A DNA stretch of 64,000 nt, from NCBI GenBank assembly GCA_965197375.1, contig CBDAMZ010000010.1, positions 186,001-250,000 of the forward strand. The letters are read 5' to 3'. Shown here in pieces: positions 45,964 through 55,369 of this stretch. The notes beneath the pieces were generated by a model that ran no database searches, had not been told where the DNA came from, and worked only from the letters and a program-made list of their open reading frames with translations. Both the position numbers and the translations under genes were made by a program. The DNA comes from CBDAMZ01 sp965197375. Lineage in GTDB: Bacteria; Acidobacteriota; Vicinamibacteria; Vicinamibacterales; UBA8438. Each line of letters starts with the position of its first letter. Positions within the stretch are counted from its first letter, which is position 1.

Positions 45964-46314
45964 CTACATGTCTTGCGCCGACCCGATCTCCAGCAGGCGC
46001 GAGCGCAGCATCCGGTGCACGAACGCGCTGAGCCGCTGTTCCGCCGGCTCGACGGTGTCACCAAATTGTTTCCGCATTTGTTCAACAATAACCACCAGCG
46101 ACGTCTGCCCGTCGCAGGCCTTCCAGACGAATGTTCCTACTTCGTCGAGCCGGATACGGTAGTAGGGATCCCGGAGGTAGCCGGCCAGCCACGTTCCCCA
46201 CCGGCTCCTCCCCAGTTTCGGCCGAAGTACAACGCACCGGCCCTCTTCCTCGTCACACCATGTAAGTAGGCGACGAGGATGTGCGTCCCAGAAACGATCC
46301 GCGGCAAACATCAT
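45964..46314 (-). CDS. PqqD family (RRE-fold) protein
   Basis: A 116-residue protein with the PqqD/RRE winged-helix pattern: a strand-rich N-terminus, then IRLDEVGTFVWKACDGQTSLVVIVEQMRKQFGD and an HRMLRSRLLEI C-terminal helix. PqqD proteins bind a precursor peptide for a radical-SAM enzyme in PQQ and other RiPP pathways. Here no precursor peptide or radical-SAM gene is adjacent. The gene lies 13 bases after the OPT transporter gene and is probably co-transcribed with it. Confidence 0.8.
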   Translation of the reverse strand: MMFAADRFWDAHPRRLLTWCDEEEGRCVVLRPKLGRSRWGTWLAGYLRDPYYRIRLDEVGTFVWKACDGQTSLVVIVEQMRKQFGDTVEPAEQRLSAFVHRMLRSRLLEIGSAQDM

Positions 46315-46327
46315 CCACCGAGGGTTG

Positions 46328-48382
46328 TTAGTCTACTTGAACGCCAAGCACTCCACCTTTACGTGTCGCATTGAGTGGAACCTTAACCAACATGTACACC
46401 AGCAGCACGAACATAAGCGCCCCCAACACAGCTGGCAGAGCCAAAAAGGTTCGCTCCCCAAGCGATTCGGCATACTGAGGAAGGACAGGCACCCACGCCA
46501 AGAACGTGGCGAACTGTGGCAGCGTCTGGGGAGCGTCGGCACCCAAGACAAGGAACGCGATCAGAACGGCCATCAGCGCCTCGCCAGCAATGAACCCGGA
46601 GGAGAGCAAGACGCCTGCATTAACAGCACGCGTCTTAGCATCCTCACTTGCATCTCGCCTGGCGAGCGATCGTGCAAGCATCCAACTAATGATGCCCCCG
46701 ACGAAGATCGCACATGTTGAATCAAAGGGCAGGTACATGCCAACGGCAATTAACATCGGTGAAGGAGCATTAATGAGGACCAGTGCAGCTGCAAAAAACA
46801 TCCCGGCGATAACCAGCGGCCATGCCATTTCTCCACCAACGATCCCCTGCGCCATGAGCGCCATCAGGCCAGCCTGGGGCGCAGGAAGGTCTGCACTGCC
46901 GATCACGTATACCTTATCCATTAACATCAACGGAAACATTAGCACCACCGCAGCGAACAGAACGCCGATGATCTCTCCAACCTCCATTTTCCACGGTGTT
47001 CCTCCGAGAATGTGGCCAACCTTCAGGTCCTGCAGCATGTCCCCCGCAATGCCCGCCGCACAGCAGACCACCCCTGCCACACCGAGCACACCGAGGATGC
47101 CCGACTGCCCCGTTACCCCCAGGAGTACCATCAAGACCGCCGAGATGAGGAGCGTGCTAAGAGTTAGCCCACTGATCGGGTTATTTGAGCTCCCTAGCAG
47201 GCCGACCAGGTAGCCCGCGACGGCCGCAAAAAGGAAGCCGAGGACGATCATGACGATGGTCAGGATCAGCGCGACAGGCAGGCTCGCGCTGAAGTACCAA
47301 TAGAGGAACAGCACCGGCACCGCGAGAAACAAGATTGCAGCACTGACCTTCTTGAGGTCGAGATCGCTGTCCAAACGCCTGACAGCTTGCCCCTCCAACT
47401 TAACCGCCTGAAGATCACCGATGGCCCGCCTGATGCCATGGGCGAGCGAAGTGCGGAGTTGAAAGAGCGTGTAGAAGGCAGCCACAATCATCGTTCCAAC
47501 TGCGAGTGGGCGAACCTGGCGCTGCCATAGCTCCGTACTGAGACTGATCAAGTCCCCTTTCCCAGTGGCTTCGCCAGTGAGGCCCGGGTTGAGAAACAGG
47601 CTGAGTGGCACGAGGAGAAGCCACCCAGTCACCGCTCCCGCAAAAAGCGTCGAAGCAATCCTGGGTCCGACGATGAAGCCGACTCCAACTAGCGCGGGAG
47701 AGGCTTTCGGTGACTGAAGCAGAAATCCTCCGACATAGCTAATTGGCCGACCTGCGATTTCGATGATTGACCGTCCGAGCGAGAGGAAGGTCACCGCGGA
47801 CTCCTCGACGATCTGGAGGCCGTAGGGGTTCTTGATTAGCTCCCACGCTCCGGCAATACCCATCGCCTTGAATACGTAGGCCGCGCCGGTCTGGTGCCCT
47901 CCCTGACCCGCCTTGACCAACTCGCCTGCCGCCACACTTTCGGGGAACGGCAAGTCAGCTTCAACCACCATTGTGCGACGCAAGATGATGATAAACAGCA
48001 CCCCCAGGAGTCCGCCAACCAGCATGATGGCGGTGCCTTCCCAGTAGTGCAGCTCATCCCAAACGCCGCTGATAACGAAGGCAGGAATTGTAAAGATTGC
48101 CCCCGCGACCAACGCTTCGCCAACCGACGCGGTAGTTCGCGCGATGTTCTCTTCGAGCACGGACCCCCGTCCTCGGAGCGCCGCCATAGCCACGACGGCG
48201 GCTGGGAACGTCGCAGCTACCGTCAGCCCGGCTCTCATACCCAGATAGGCGTTGGCCGCCCCCAGAACAACCGCCATAACCGCACCTAGAAGGACGGCCC
48301 TAAATGTCAGCTCCGGGAGCTCGGTATCTTCAGAAACGAACGGCTTGAACGTACGGGGGGGCGTCTGACCGACTTGTACCAT
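46328..48382 (-). CDS. OPT family oligopeptide transporter
   Basis: 684 residues from ATG 48382 (the frame is open to 48457 without a better start). About 14-16 membrane helices are apparent. Family landmarks are ELTFRAVLLGAVMAVVLGAANAYLGMRAGLT at the N-terminus, NPYGLQIVEESAVTFLSLG, and LVGLLGSSNNPISGLTLST. Bacterial OPT proteins import oligopeptides, and YSL relatives import metal-chelate complexes. Coupling to a PqqD-like gene 13 bases downstream hints at a modified-peptide substrate. Inner membrane. Confidence 0.93.
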   Translation of the reverse strand: MVQVGQTPPRTFKPFVSEDTELPELTFRAVLLGAVMAVVLGAANAYLGMRAGLTVAATFPAAVVAMAALRGRGSVLEENIARTTASVGEALVAGAIFTIPAFVISGVWDELHYWEGTAIMLVGGLLGVLFIIILRRTMVVEADLPFPESVAAGELVKAGQGGHQTGAAYVFKAMGIAGAWELIKNPYGLQIVEESAVTFLSLGRSIIEIAGRPISYVGGFLLQSPKASPALVGVGFIVGPRIASTLFAGAVTGWLLLVPLSLFLNPGLTGEATGKGDLISLSTELWQRQVRPLAVGTMIVAAFYTLFQLRTSLAHGIRRAIGDLQAVKLEGQAVRRLDSDLDLKKVSAAILFLAVPVLFLYWYFSASLPVALILTIVMIVLGFLFAAVAGYLVGLLGSSNNPISGLTLSTLLISAVLMVLLGVTGQSGILGVLGVAGVVCCAAGIAGDMLQDLKVGHILGGTPWKMEVGEIIGVLFAAVVLMFPLMLMDKVYVIGSADLPAPQAGLMALMAQGIVGGEMAWPLVIAGMFFAAALVLINAPSPMLIAVGMYLPFDSTCAIFVGGIISWMLARSLARRDASEDAKTRAVNAGVLLSSGFIAGEALMAVLIAFLVLGADAPQTLPQFATFLAWVPVLPQYAESLGERTFLALPAVLGALMFVLLVYMLVKVPLNATRKGGVLGVQVD

Positions 48383-48463
48383 TGTGTGTGTCTCCGAACC
48401 GAGTGAATTAAGATTTCCCCGCAACTTATACGCGGTAGCGGGAGGTAGACGCAACACCCGGCT

Positions 48464-49564
48464 TTAGGCGTCACCTTGGGGAACCGGAAAGCCCTCGGCC
48501 ACGGCCGTCCCCAGTGCCAGGTCGACGACTAACCCATAGCTGGCAATTCCCTCCTCTACCCGATTCGTCCTGAGAAACCGATCGTACACCCGGTTCGCGC
48601 TGCGGCGGACGACGGGTACGGCTTGGTCGAGCCGTTGGGCGATCGCCTGAAGATGTTGCCGTGGCCCGTCGTCTATCGAAGCCCACATCCCCTCTCGCTC
48701 GGTAGCCGGAAGGTTGCGTAGGAGATGCGGCGTTAGGAAAAGCCACCCGCTGTATCGGCTCACGTCGTCGCCAGCAAGGCAGGTAAGCCAGCCGACAAAG
48801 CTGGCTTCGGCTTCGTGCGCGTACCCAGCCAGGTGCGACCACTCGTGGGCAACCACAAACGGGCGTTCGTAGGGCATAACCGTCTCGTTGACCAAGATCT
48901 CAAGCGAAAACGGGTTCATCATGCCGTCGATCCCAGCTCGTCTAAAGTACGACGTCAGCAAGGTGGCTTTGGGGACGCCGACGATAGCGGTACGAGAGAC
49001 ACCAAGCCGCCGCTGGACGCGCTGAAACGCCGGCGCCAGTCGCCCAGGCAACTCCCCCAGCGTTGGCCACCTGGTACCACCGGTCTTGTCGAACAGATCG
49101 TTGAGGTGGCCGACTGAGTCTTCCGCCAGACGCACCAACGCCTGGGAAGTAACCCGACGCTGGTCGTAATCGAGCTTTACTGTCAGCGGCTCGCGCCGGT
49201 AGTTTAAGCCCCACACGCCAACGAATACGAGATAGAGTCCTGCCACCACGGTAGCAGTGTTGAGCACCATCCGTGCAGCTGCGCGCCAGCGGCGCCCAGT
49301 GCCGGCCCGTTGAAGTGCGCTGGCCCACCAGCCGACGAGCCCTATCAGGACCACACCAACGAGCAGATCGAACAGCGCGAAGCTAACGAGGCTGGATAGC
49401 TGCGTCATAACGTTTTGTAGGACGAGGTAAAACTGTCGCGAATAGAACCGCTCCACCCACGCCGCCGGAGTGGGGACGACGGCAGTAATGACCGCAAGCG
49501 CGATAACGATGATGCGGACGGCGCTCACACGCACCATGCGACGATACGCGAGTAAACCCACCAT
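48464..49564 (-). CDS. DUF3810 membrane metalloprotease-like protein
   Basis: A 366-residue protein with three N-terminal membrane helices (about residues 14-35, 55-80, 100-120) and a soluble C-terminal domain. The latter contains HEWSHLAGYAHEAEASFVGWL, an HExxH motif with a downstream Glu, as in DUF3810 proteins. The domain should face the periplasm. The ATG at 49564 is 8 bases after the ABC ATPase stop. Protease activity is plausible from the motif but not shown for the family. Confidence 0.85.
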   Translation of the reverse strand: MVGLLAYRRMVRVSAVRIIVIALAVITAVVPTPAAWVERFYSRQFYLVLQNVMTQLSSLVSFALFDLLVGVVLIGLVGWWASALQRAGTGRRWRAAARMVLNTATVVAGLYLVFVGVWGLNYRREPLTVKLDYDQRRVTSQALVRLAEDSVGHLNDLFDKTGGTRWPTLGELPGRLAPAFQRVQRRLGVSRTAIVGVPKATLLTSYFRRAGIDGMMNPFSLEILVNETVMPYERPFVVAHEWSHLAGYAHEAEASFVGWLTCLAGDDVSRYSGWLFLTPHLLRNLPATEREGMWASIDDGPRQHLQAIAQRLDQAVPVVRRSANRVYDRFLRTNRVEEGIASYGLVVDLALGTAVAEGFPVPQGDA

Positions 49565-49572
49565 GTCTGCGA

Positions 49573-50649
49573 TCAGACCTGAACGAGCCGCCAGCCTTTT
49601 TCATCGAACACTGTAAGGTGCGGCGGCGCGATATGAACGGCCACCGGCTCGCCAGACTGCAGCCCCATCTCGCCCCGTTCGAGCGAGGCGAGACGGATTC
49701 CTTCCACCTCAACCTCCACGCGCGCGACGCCGTCACGAGACTCGGCGAACGTCACGCGTCCACGCCACCCAGACGCCGCGTCTCGGCTCAGACGCACGTG
49801 CTCTGGACGGATGCCGATGGTGACATCCCGACAGTAGTTTTCTTCGATTATGCCGGCCAATTGCATCGACCGGATACCGATCTGAACGGCGGCACCATCT
49901 TTTTCCAAGATGGCTGGAACGAGGTTAATGGACGGGTTTCCGAAAAAACTAGCGACGAATGTATTAGCGGGCTCGAGGTAGATCTGCGACGGCGACCCAC
50001 ACTGCTGGATTGTACCGTCACGGAGCACCGCAATCTGATCGGAGAGCGAGAGCGCGTCTTCCTGATCGTGCGTCACATTGACGAACGTCGTGCCGAGGTG
50101 CGCGTGCAGGCGTTTGAGCTCCTTGCGCATCGATGCGCGCAGTGGCGCGTCGAGTTTAGACAGCGGCTCGTCGAACAGAAAGAGGCGTGGCTTGCTCACG
50201 ATCGCGTGCCCTAGCGCCACGCGCTGACGCTCACCATCCGACAGCTGACCAAGCCGCTGCGCCAGGAGGGACGTCAGGTTCAGGAGCTCGGCCGTCTCTC
50301 CAACCCGCCGGGTGACCTCGTCGTGGGGACGGCGAACTACCTGAAGTGGAAACGCGATATTCTCGAAAACCGTCCGGTGCGGATACAGCGTGCGGTTTTG
50401 AAAGACGAACGCCACGTCGCGCTCGCGCGGCATCAGGCCATTCAGCACGCGGTCGCCGACACGCAGCGTCCCAGTGGTCGGCTCTTCGAGCCCCGCCACG
50501 AGGTTGAGCAGCGTCGACTTGCCACACCCGCTCGGCCCGACGAAGGTGAAAAATTCGCCAGGCTGGATGACCAGCAAGGGGATGGCGACAGCGACGGTGT
50601 CACCGAAGCGTTTGGTTAGACCCTCCAAGCGCAATTCTAGCCCGGGCAT
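49573..50649 (-). CDS. MalK/UgpC-type ABC transporter ATPase
   Basis: A 358-residue ATP-binding subunit. Walker A GPSGCGKST is at 38-46, Q-loop in VFQNRTLYPH, signature LSDGERQ at 136-142 (D in place of the usual G), and Walker B LFLFDEP at 156-162. A C-terminal TOBE/MalK regulatory region lies from about 235. This subfamily drives uptake of sugars or glycerol-3-phosphate. No intact permease or binding-protein gene is adjacent, but a permease C-terminal remnant lies 5 bases upstream. Confidence 0.93.
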   Translation of the reverse strand: MPGLELRLEGLTKRFGDTVAVAIPLLVIQPGEFFTFVGPSGCGKSTLLNLVAGLEEPTTGTLRVGDRVLNGLMPRERDVAFVFQNRTLYPHRTVFENIAFPLQVVRRPHDEVTRRVGETAELLNLTSLLAQRLGQLSDGERQRVALGHAIVSKPRLFLFDEPLSKLDAPLRASMRKELKRLHAHLGTTFVNVTHDQEDALSLSDQIAVLRDGTIQQCGSPSQIYLEPANTFVASFFGNPSINLVPAILEKDGAAVQIGIRSMQLAGIIEENYCRDVTIGIRPEHVRLSRDAASGWRGRVTFAESRDGVARVEVEVEGIRLASLERGEMGLQSGEPVAVHIAPPHLTVFDEKGWRLVQV

Positions 50650-50654
50650 CCCGT

Positions 50655-50888
50655 TTATCCGTTGACCGTGCCGGCAGCCAGGCCGTTCGCGATACGTTGC
50701 TCGCAGATCACCATAAGGCCAACGGTGGAAAGTGTAGCGACGAGATCCGCCAGGATCTCACGCTGGGGGCACGCAGCATGCTCGAAGACAAGCACAACCG
50801 ACTCGCCAAGTGCCGGTCCCTGACGGCCGCCACGCCCGAATGCGACCAGCGCGACCGCTAATTCGATCGTAAAGACTTGGCTAATCAT
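50655..50888 (-). pseudogene. C-terminal remnant of a MalG/UgpE-type ABC permease (tentative)
   Basis: A 77-codon frame whose end (ADLVATLSTVGLMVICEQ, then RIANGLAAGTVNG) matches the usual C-terminus of carbohydrate ABC permeases (ALSTLPVLILFL-x-x-QRY-x-x-GLTAGAVKG pattern). The upstream part is not recognisable and lacks the EAA loop. The position directly before the ABC ATPase fits a deleted permease gene. The match rests on about 28 residues. Confidence 0.5.
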
Positions 50889-50928
50889 CTGACTGCAAAC
50901 GAGGATGTCACATGGTACACTCCCCCAC

Positions 50929-53025
50929 ATGCCGAAGCAGAACGACGTGACATGGGGGCACTCGACGGTTGAAACGGCCTGCCCCCTCGATTGTCCGGAC
51001 ACGTGCAGTCTCGCTGTCTCGGTCGAAAGAGGTCGGATCGTCAAGATCGACGGATCCATGCGTCAGCCGGTCACGGACGGGTATATCTGCGCCAAGGTCC
51101 GCCGCTTCGGCGACCGGGTATATGGCAAGGACCGCCTGCGCCACGCCGGCATTAGGCTCGGCACCAAAGGAGAAGGGCGCTTCAAACAAACCACTTGGGA
51201 ACAGGCGCTCGATACGATCGCGACGCGGATAGCCGAGATCAGAAACCAGTTCGGTGCCGAAGCTATCCTGCCGTTCTCGTACGGTGGCTCAAACGGGCTT
51301 GTCTCTCAGGACACGGCCGACGCGGAGTTATTTCGACGGCTCGGCACTTCCCGTAGAGCGCGCACGGTCTGTAACGCACCGACTGGCACAGCCTTCCAGG
51401 CGATGTACGGGAAAATGCCAGGTGTCACCTACGGCGACTACCGTCACGCCCGGTTTATTTTGATCTGGGGTTCAAACCCCTCATCGTCTGGTATCCATCT
51501 CGTGCCACACATCCGCGCAGCAGTCAAGAACGGCGCCACCCTCATCGTAATCGATCCGCGGCGGACACCTCTGGCCCGGCAGGCCGACATTCATCTACCG
51601 GTCAGGCCAGGTACCGACGTGGCGGTAGCGCTGGCCATCCACCGCTTCCTCTTCGAGAACGACTACGCCGACCAGCAGTTTCTGGCTGAGCATGCCCACG
51701 GGACCGATCGTCTACGCAAGCTGGCAGCGGAATGGACCTTCGATCGGGCAGCGGCGGTCGCCGAGGTTGACGCCGAGCTGATTGAGCGCGTGGCCGAGCT
51801 GTACGCAGAGACGTCGCCAGCCGTGATCCGCTGCGGCTGGGGGCTCGAGCGAAACCGGAACGGCGGGAATGCCGCCATGGCGGTATTGGCGCTCCCGACC
51901 GTCGCCGGCAAGTTCGGTGTCAGGGGTGGTGGCTTTTCGATGAGCAACTCCGACGCGCTAAAGCTAGCGCCCAGTGCCTGGATCGGCGCACCTGAACCGA
52001 ACACGCGCGTTGTGAACATGAACCACCTGGGTCGCGCGCTCAACGAGTACGACGATCCACCGATCAAGATGCTCTTTGTCTATAACTGTAATCCGGCCGC
52101 AACGATGCCTGACCAGAACCGCGTGCTGCGTGGCCTAAAGCGGGAGGACCTATTCACGGTGGTCTTCGACCAAGTCATGACCGACACGGCGCGGTACGCT
52201 GATATTGTCCTCCCCGCAACGACATTCCTCGAGCAGTACGACGTGGCCAAAAGCTACGGTCTCGGGAACGTGCAGCTCGTGCAGCCGGTCATTAACGCGG
52301 TGGGGGAAGCGCGGCCAAACGTCGAGGTGTTCAGCGAGCTGGCGGCACGCCTCGGGATTGAAGTCAACCCGATGCTACAATCGGATCCGGAGGCGTTGAT
52401 GCAGGTCGCCGGCGCCTTTCCCGACGACCTGCGAGAAGACCTGATGAGCAACGGGATTGCGAGGGGTGAGGTGTCTGTGCCGGTCCAGTTCGTGGACGTG
52501 TTCCCACGCACATCAGACGGCAAGGTTGATCTCTTCCCGGATTCGCTCGAGCAAGAGGCCCCGGAAGGACTCTACCACTATCGATCCGACCCGGCGAGCG
52601 AAGCGTATCCGCTCGCACTCATTTCGCCAGCCAGTGGGAAAACCATCACCTCGATACTAGGCGAGCTACGCCCGCGACTGGCGTCGCTGCAACTTCACCC
52701 TGGCGATGCGGCCAGGCGCGATCTCAGCACCGGCGATATGGCGCGCGTGTTCAACGCTTCCGGCGAGGTTCACTGTCCTGTCACCGTAAACCCGCACATA
52801 AAACGCGGGGTCGTTAGCCTCCCGAAGGGCCTGTGGCACAAGAGCACGATGAACGGCTCGACAGCGAACGCGCTCGTGCCAGACACGCTAACCGACCTAG
52901 GGGGTGGCGCCTGTTTCAATGACGCTCGCGTCGATGTCGCTCGCGTGGTGACCGCGAGCCTAGAGGGCCGGCAAAACATTGCCTTTGGAACCGCCGAGAC
53001 CATGGCGGGGAAACGGATACACTAG
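50929..53025 (+). CDS. molybdopterin-dependent oxidoreductase (bis-MGD, 4Fe-4S)
   Basis: About 698 residues from ATG 50929. N-terminal 4Fe-4S ligands C18, C22, C26 (ACPLDCPDTCS) and C54 (GYICAK) are present. Molybdopterin-binding signatures include WGSNPSSSGIHL, VIDPRRTPLARQADIHLPVRPGTD and the late dinucleotide-binding domain with HPGDAARRDLSTGD. There is no twin-arginine signal, so it is probably cytoplasmic. It belongs to the formate dehydrogenase/assimilatory-type group; substrate not determinable. MoaC at 16706 contributes to its cofactor. YggX follows after 5 bases. Confidence 0.88.
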   Translation: MPKQNDVTWGHSTVETACPLDCPDTCSLAVSVERGRIVKIDGSMRQPVTDGYICAKVRRFGDRVYGKDRLRHAGIRLGTKGEGRFKQTTWEQALDTIATRIAEIRNQFGAEAILPFSYGGSNGLVSQDTADAELFRRLGTSRRARTVCNAPTGTAFQAMYGKMPGVTYGDYRHARFILIWGSNPSSSGIHLVPHIRAAVKNGATLIVIDPRRTPLARQADIHLPVRPGTDVAVALAIHRFLFENDYADQQFLAEHAHGTDRLRKLAAEWTFDRAAAVAEVDAELIERVAELYAETSPAVIRCGWGLERNRNGGNAAMAVLALPTVAGKFGVRGGGFSMSNSDALKLAPSAWIGAPEPNTRVVNMNHLGRALNEYDDPPIKMLFVYNCNPAATMPDQNRVLRGLKREDLFTVVFDQVMTDTARYADIVLPATTFLEQYDVAKSYGLGNVQLVQPVINAVGEARPNVEVFSELAARLGIEVNPMLQSDPEALMQVAGAFPDDLREDLMSNGIARGEVSVPVQFVDVFPRTSDGKVDLFPDSLEQEAPEGLYHYRSDPASEAYPLALISPASGKTITSILGELRPRLASLQLHPGDAARRDLSTGDMARVFNASGEVHCPVTVNPHIKRGVVSLPKGLWHKSTMNGSTANALVPDTLTDLGGGACFNDARVDVARVVTASLEGRQNIAFGTAETMAGKRIH

Positions 53026-53030
53026 GCGCT

Positions 53031-53357
53031 ATGGATCCTCGTGACGATCAGGAATCTGCCGAACCGGTAGGCAATAAGGGTGGCCGGACGGTCAAGTGTG
53101 TGAAGTTGCAGAAGGAGCTTCCCGGCCTCGACGACCCGCCGTGGCCAGGCGAGCTCGGCCGGCGCGTCTATGAGAACGTGTCGGTTGAAGCGTGGAAACT
53201 CTGGGAAGAGCGGATGAAGATGATCCTCAACGAGTACCGCCTCAGCCCCTGGCAGAAAGAAGCGCAGGAGACGATCGCCAAGTTCATGGAGGACTTCTTC
53301 TTCGGTGAGGGATCCGCGCTACCACCGGACTACACGCCCCCACAGCAAAAACAGTAG
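53031..53357 (+). CDS. yggX: Fe(2+)-trafficking protein YggX
   Basis: A 108-residue protein of which the last 88 residues match YggX: VKCVKLQKELPGLDDPPWPGELG, WKLWEERMKMILNEYRL, and FMEDFFFGEG. The roughly 20-residue N-terminal extension is charged. YggX protects iron-sulfur proteins from oxidative damage. Its placement 5 bases after an Fe-S molybdoenzyme gene suggests co-expression. Confidence 0.92.
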   Translation: MDPRDDQESAEPVGNKGGRTVKCVKLQKELPGLDDPPWPGELGRRVYENVSVEAWKLWEERMKMILNEYRLSPWQKEAQETIAKFMEDFFFGEGSALPPDYTPPQQKQ

Positions 53358-53589
53358 CGGCCTCTCGCTGCCTTCCGGCTGCTAAATTCAGATCTCTGGG
53401 TCACTGGCCTGCGTGACTCGCCAGGGCCCAGGAGGTCATTCACCGGGTGGTGCTAGGCGCAGCGATTATCCCAGAAGGCGAGCGAGCCGCAGCGTAGCCG
53501 GCACTATGGATCCCGCACCTGACACCACGCACGTAGTCCCTGTGACCGGGCACCCATGGTAACGTGGGGAAGAAAGGAGCGGATGTCCC

Positions 53590-55095
53590 GTGTCAGTGAA
53601 GCCAATATTGCAGACTGTCCTGATCGTACTCGGCGGAGCCGCGGCACTCGCAGTGCTGGTCACGGGGTTCCTAGTCGTGGCGCTCGATCTACGCATTGAG
53701 CTCGCGGGGAACGGCATCCGGCCGATCTTCTACTTCGGGAACGCTGTCGACCACTTCGTCGCGCTGGAGGAGAACCGATCGCAGCACTATTCGCAGCTCC
53801 TACCAGCGCCCCCCTTAGCCGCGCGCCGAGCCGAAACGCCGGCCGCATCACCTACCGACGATGAGTCCGAGACTGCTGGCACCAATGGTGAGCCGTCGGT
53901 CGAGGGAGGGTCGCCAGAACCGTCGACGTACGATGCCTACTGGACCGACTTCCGCGGCCCGAACCGAGACGGGCGGTACGAGCAGATGGCCATTCGCACC
54001 GACTGGCCCGCAGCAGGTCTCGAACCGGTATGGAGTCAGCCGATCGGTGGTGGTTATGCCTCCTTCGTCGTCGCGGACGGCCGGGCGTTCACTGTCGAGG
54101 AGCGCCGTGATCAAGAAGTGATGGCGGCCTACGACGTGGCCACCGGTCGCGAGCTATGGACGCACGCGTGGGACGCGTATTTTACCGAGGCCCTGGGGGG
54201 GTCAGGACCGCGCGCGACGCCAACGTGGCACGACGGACGCATCTACTCCCTTGGAGCCACCGGAGAGTTCTGGTGCCTCGATGCTGAGACGGGTGCGATC
54301 CTCTGGCACCGGAACATTCTTGAGGACGCACACGCCTCGAACCTCACGTGGGCGATGTCCGCTGCTCCTCTGGTCGTGGACGACAAAGTCATCGTCCTTC
54401 CCGGAGGCTATGGCGGATGGTCAGTTGCGGCCTACGACCGCTTGACCGGTGAGGTTATCTGGCACGTGCTCGACGACGTCCAGGCCTATACCTCGCCAAT
54501 GATCGTCATGCTGGGCGGCGTACGCCAGCTTCTCATCGTGACCGCTGCACGTGCCGTCGGCCTCGGCATCAACGATGGTCGTCTGCTCTGGGAGCACCCC
54601 TGGATCATCTCAATGGTCCCAAACATGGCGCAACCGATCGTCATCGGCGACAACCGAGTATTCCTCTCCGCAAGCTATGGTAAGGGTGCTGCCCTCCTCC
54701 TGGTGACCCGGGTCGGCGAGTCGTTCTCGGTCGAGACTGTCTGGCAGACCAACCGAATGAAGAACCGCTTCAGCAGCTCCGTGCTGCTCGACGGCTACAT
54801 CTACGGGCTCGACGAATCGATTTTGGCGTGTATCGACGCGGCCACCGGTGGGCTGATGTGGAAGGGTGGCCGCTACGGTTATGGCCAACTCTTGCTGGCC
54901 GGCAACCATCTCGTAGTGATCACCGAACGTGGGGACCTAGTGCTGGTGCGAGCGACACCGGAGGGTCACGATGAGGTGGCGCGGTTCAGCGCCATCGAGG
55001 GCAAGACATGGAACGTCCCGGCGATCGCCGACGGGCGGCTGCTGGTTCGAAACGCTCGCCAGATGGCAGCGTTTGATCTTCGGCCTGGCACCTGA
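53590..55095 (+). CDS. membrane-anchored PQQ-like beta-propeller protein
   Basis: A 501-residue protein with a GTG start 11 bases after AAAGGAG. An N-terminal helix (ILQTVLIVLGGAAALAVLVTGFLVVAL) anchors it. A Pro/Glu/Ser-rich linker of about 60 residues precedes the propeller, which opens YWTDFRGPNRDGRYEQM and has repeats such as AYDVATGRELWTH and CLDAETGAILWHRN. It resembles the proteins at 37835 and 44546 but has a longer linker. It is probably periplasm-facing. Confidence 0.86.
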   Translation: MSVKPILQTVLIVLGGAAALAVLVTGFLVVALDLRIELAGNGIRPIFYFGNAVDHFVALEENRSQHYSQLLPAPPLAARRAETPAASPTDDESETAGTNGEPSVEGGSPEPSTYDAYWTDFRGPNRDGRYEQMAIRTDWPAAGLEPVWSQPIGGGYASFVVADGRAFTVEERRDQEVMAAYDVATGRELWTHAWDAYFTEALGGSGPRATPTWHDGRIYSLGATGEFWCLDAETGAILWHRNILEDAHASNLTWAMSAAPLVVDDKVIVLPGGYGGWSVAAYDRLTGEVIWHVLDDVQAYTSPMIVMLGGVRQLLIVTAARAVGLGINDGRLLWEHPWIISMVPNMAQPIVIGDNRVFLSASYGKGAALLLVTRVGESFSVETVWQTNRMKNRFSSSVLLDGYIYGLDESILACIDAATGGLMWKGGRYGYGQLLLAGNHLVVITERGDLVLVRATPEGHDEVARFSAIEGKTWNVPAIADGRLLVRNARQMAAFDLRPGT

Positions 55096-55148
55096 AGCCG
55101 AAGACGGGGTTGCTTCTACGCGCGCATCTGCTTATGATGCGCTGCTGC

Positions 55149-55225
55149 GCGCCCGTAGCTCAGCTGGATAGAGCGCCGGGCTTCGAACCCGTAGGTCGGG
55201 GGTTCAAATCCCTCCGGGCGCGCCA
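55149..55225 (+). tRNA. tRNA-Arg (TCG)
   Basis: Acceptor GCGCCCG/CGGGCGC with encoded CCA; D-arm GCTC...GAGC; anticodon loop CTTCGAA gives TCG; T-arm GGGGG-TTCAAAT-CCCTC. First of three clustered tRNAs. Confidence 0.92.
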
Positions 55226-55267
55226 ATTTGTTGCCTAATCGCTACGCACAAGTGTCGCAATCTGCGT

Positions 55268-55344
55268 GCGCCCGTAGCTCAGCTGGATAGAGCGCCTGCC
55301 TCCGGAGCAGGAGGCCGCAGGTTCGAATCCTGCCGGGCGCGCCA
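55268..55344 (+). tRNA. tRNA-Arg (CCG)
   Basis: Acceptor GCGCCCG/CGGGCGC with encoded CCA. Anticodon stem CCTGC/GCAGG closes loop CTCCGGA, giving CCG. It shares its first 32 bases with the preceding tRNA-Arg, suggesting duplication. Confidence 0.95.
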
Positions 55345-55369
55345 AAAATTATTGCTTGCGACTTTAGAT

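Noticed and set aside
53358..53400. Hairpin after yggX as a terminator
   Set aside because: The stem has a mismatch, the loop is long (14 bases) and there is no T-run.
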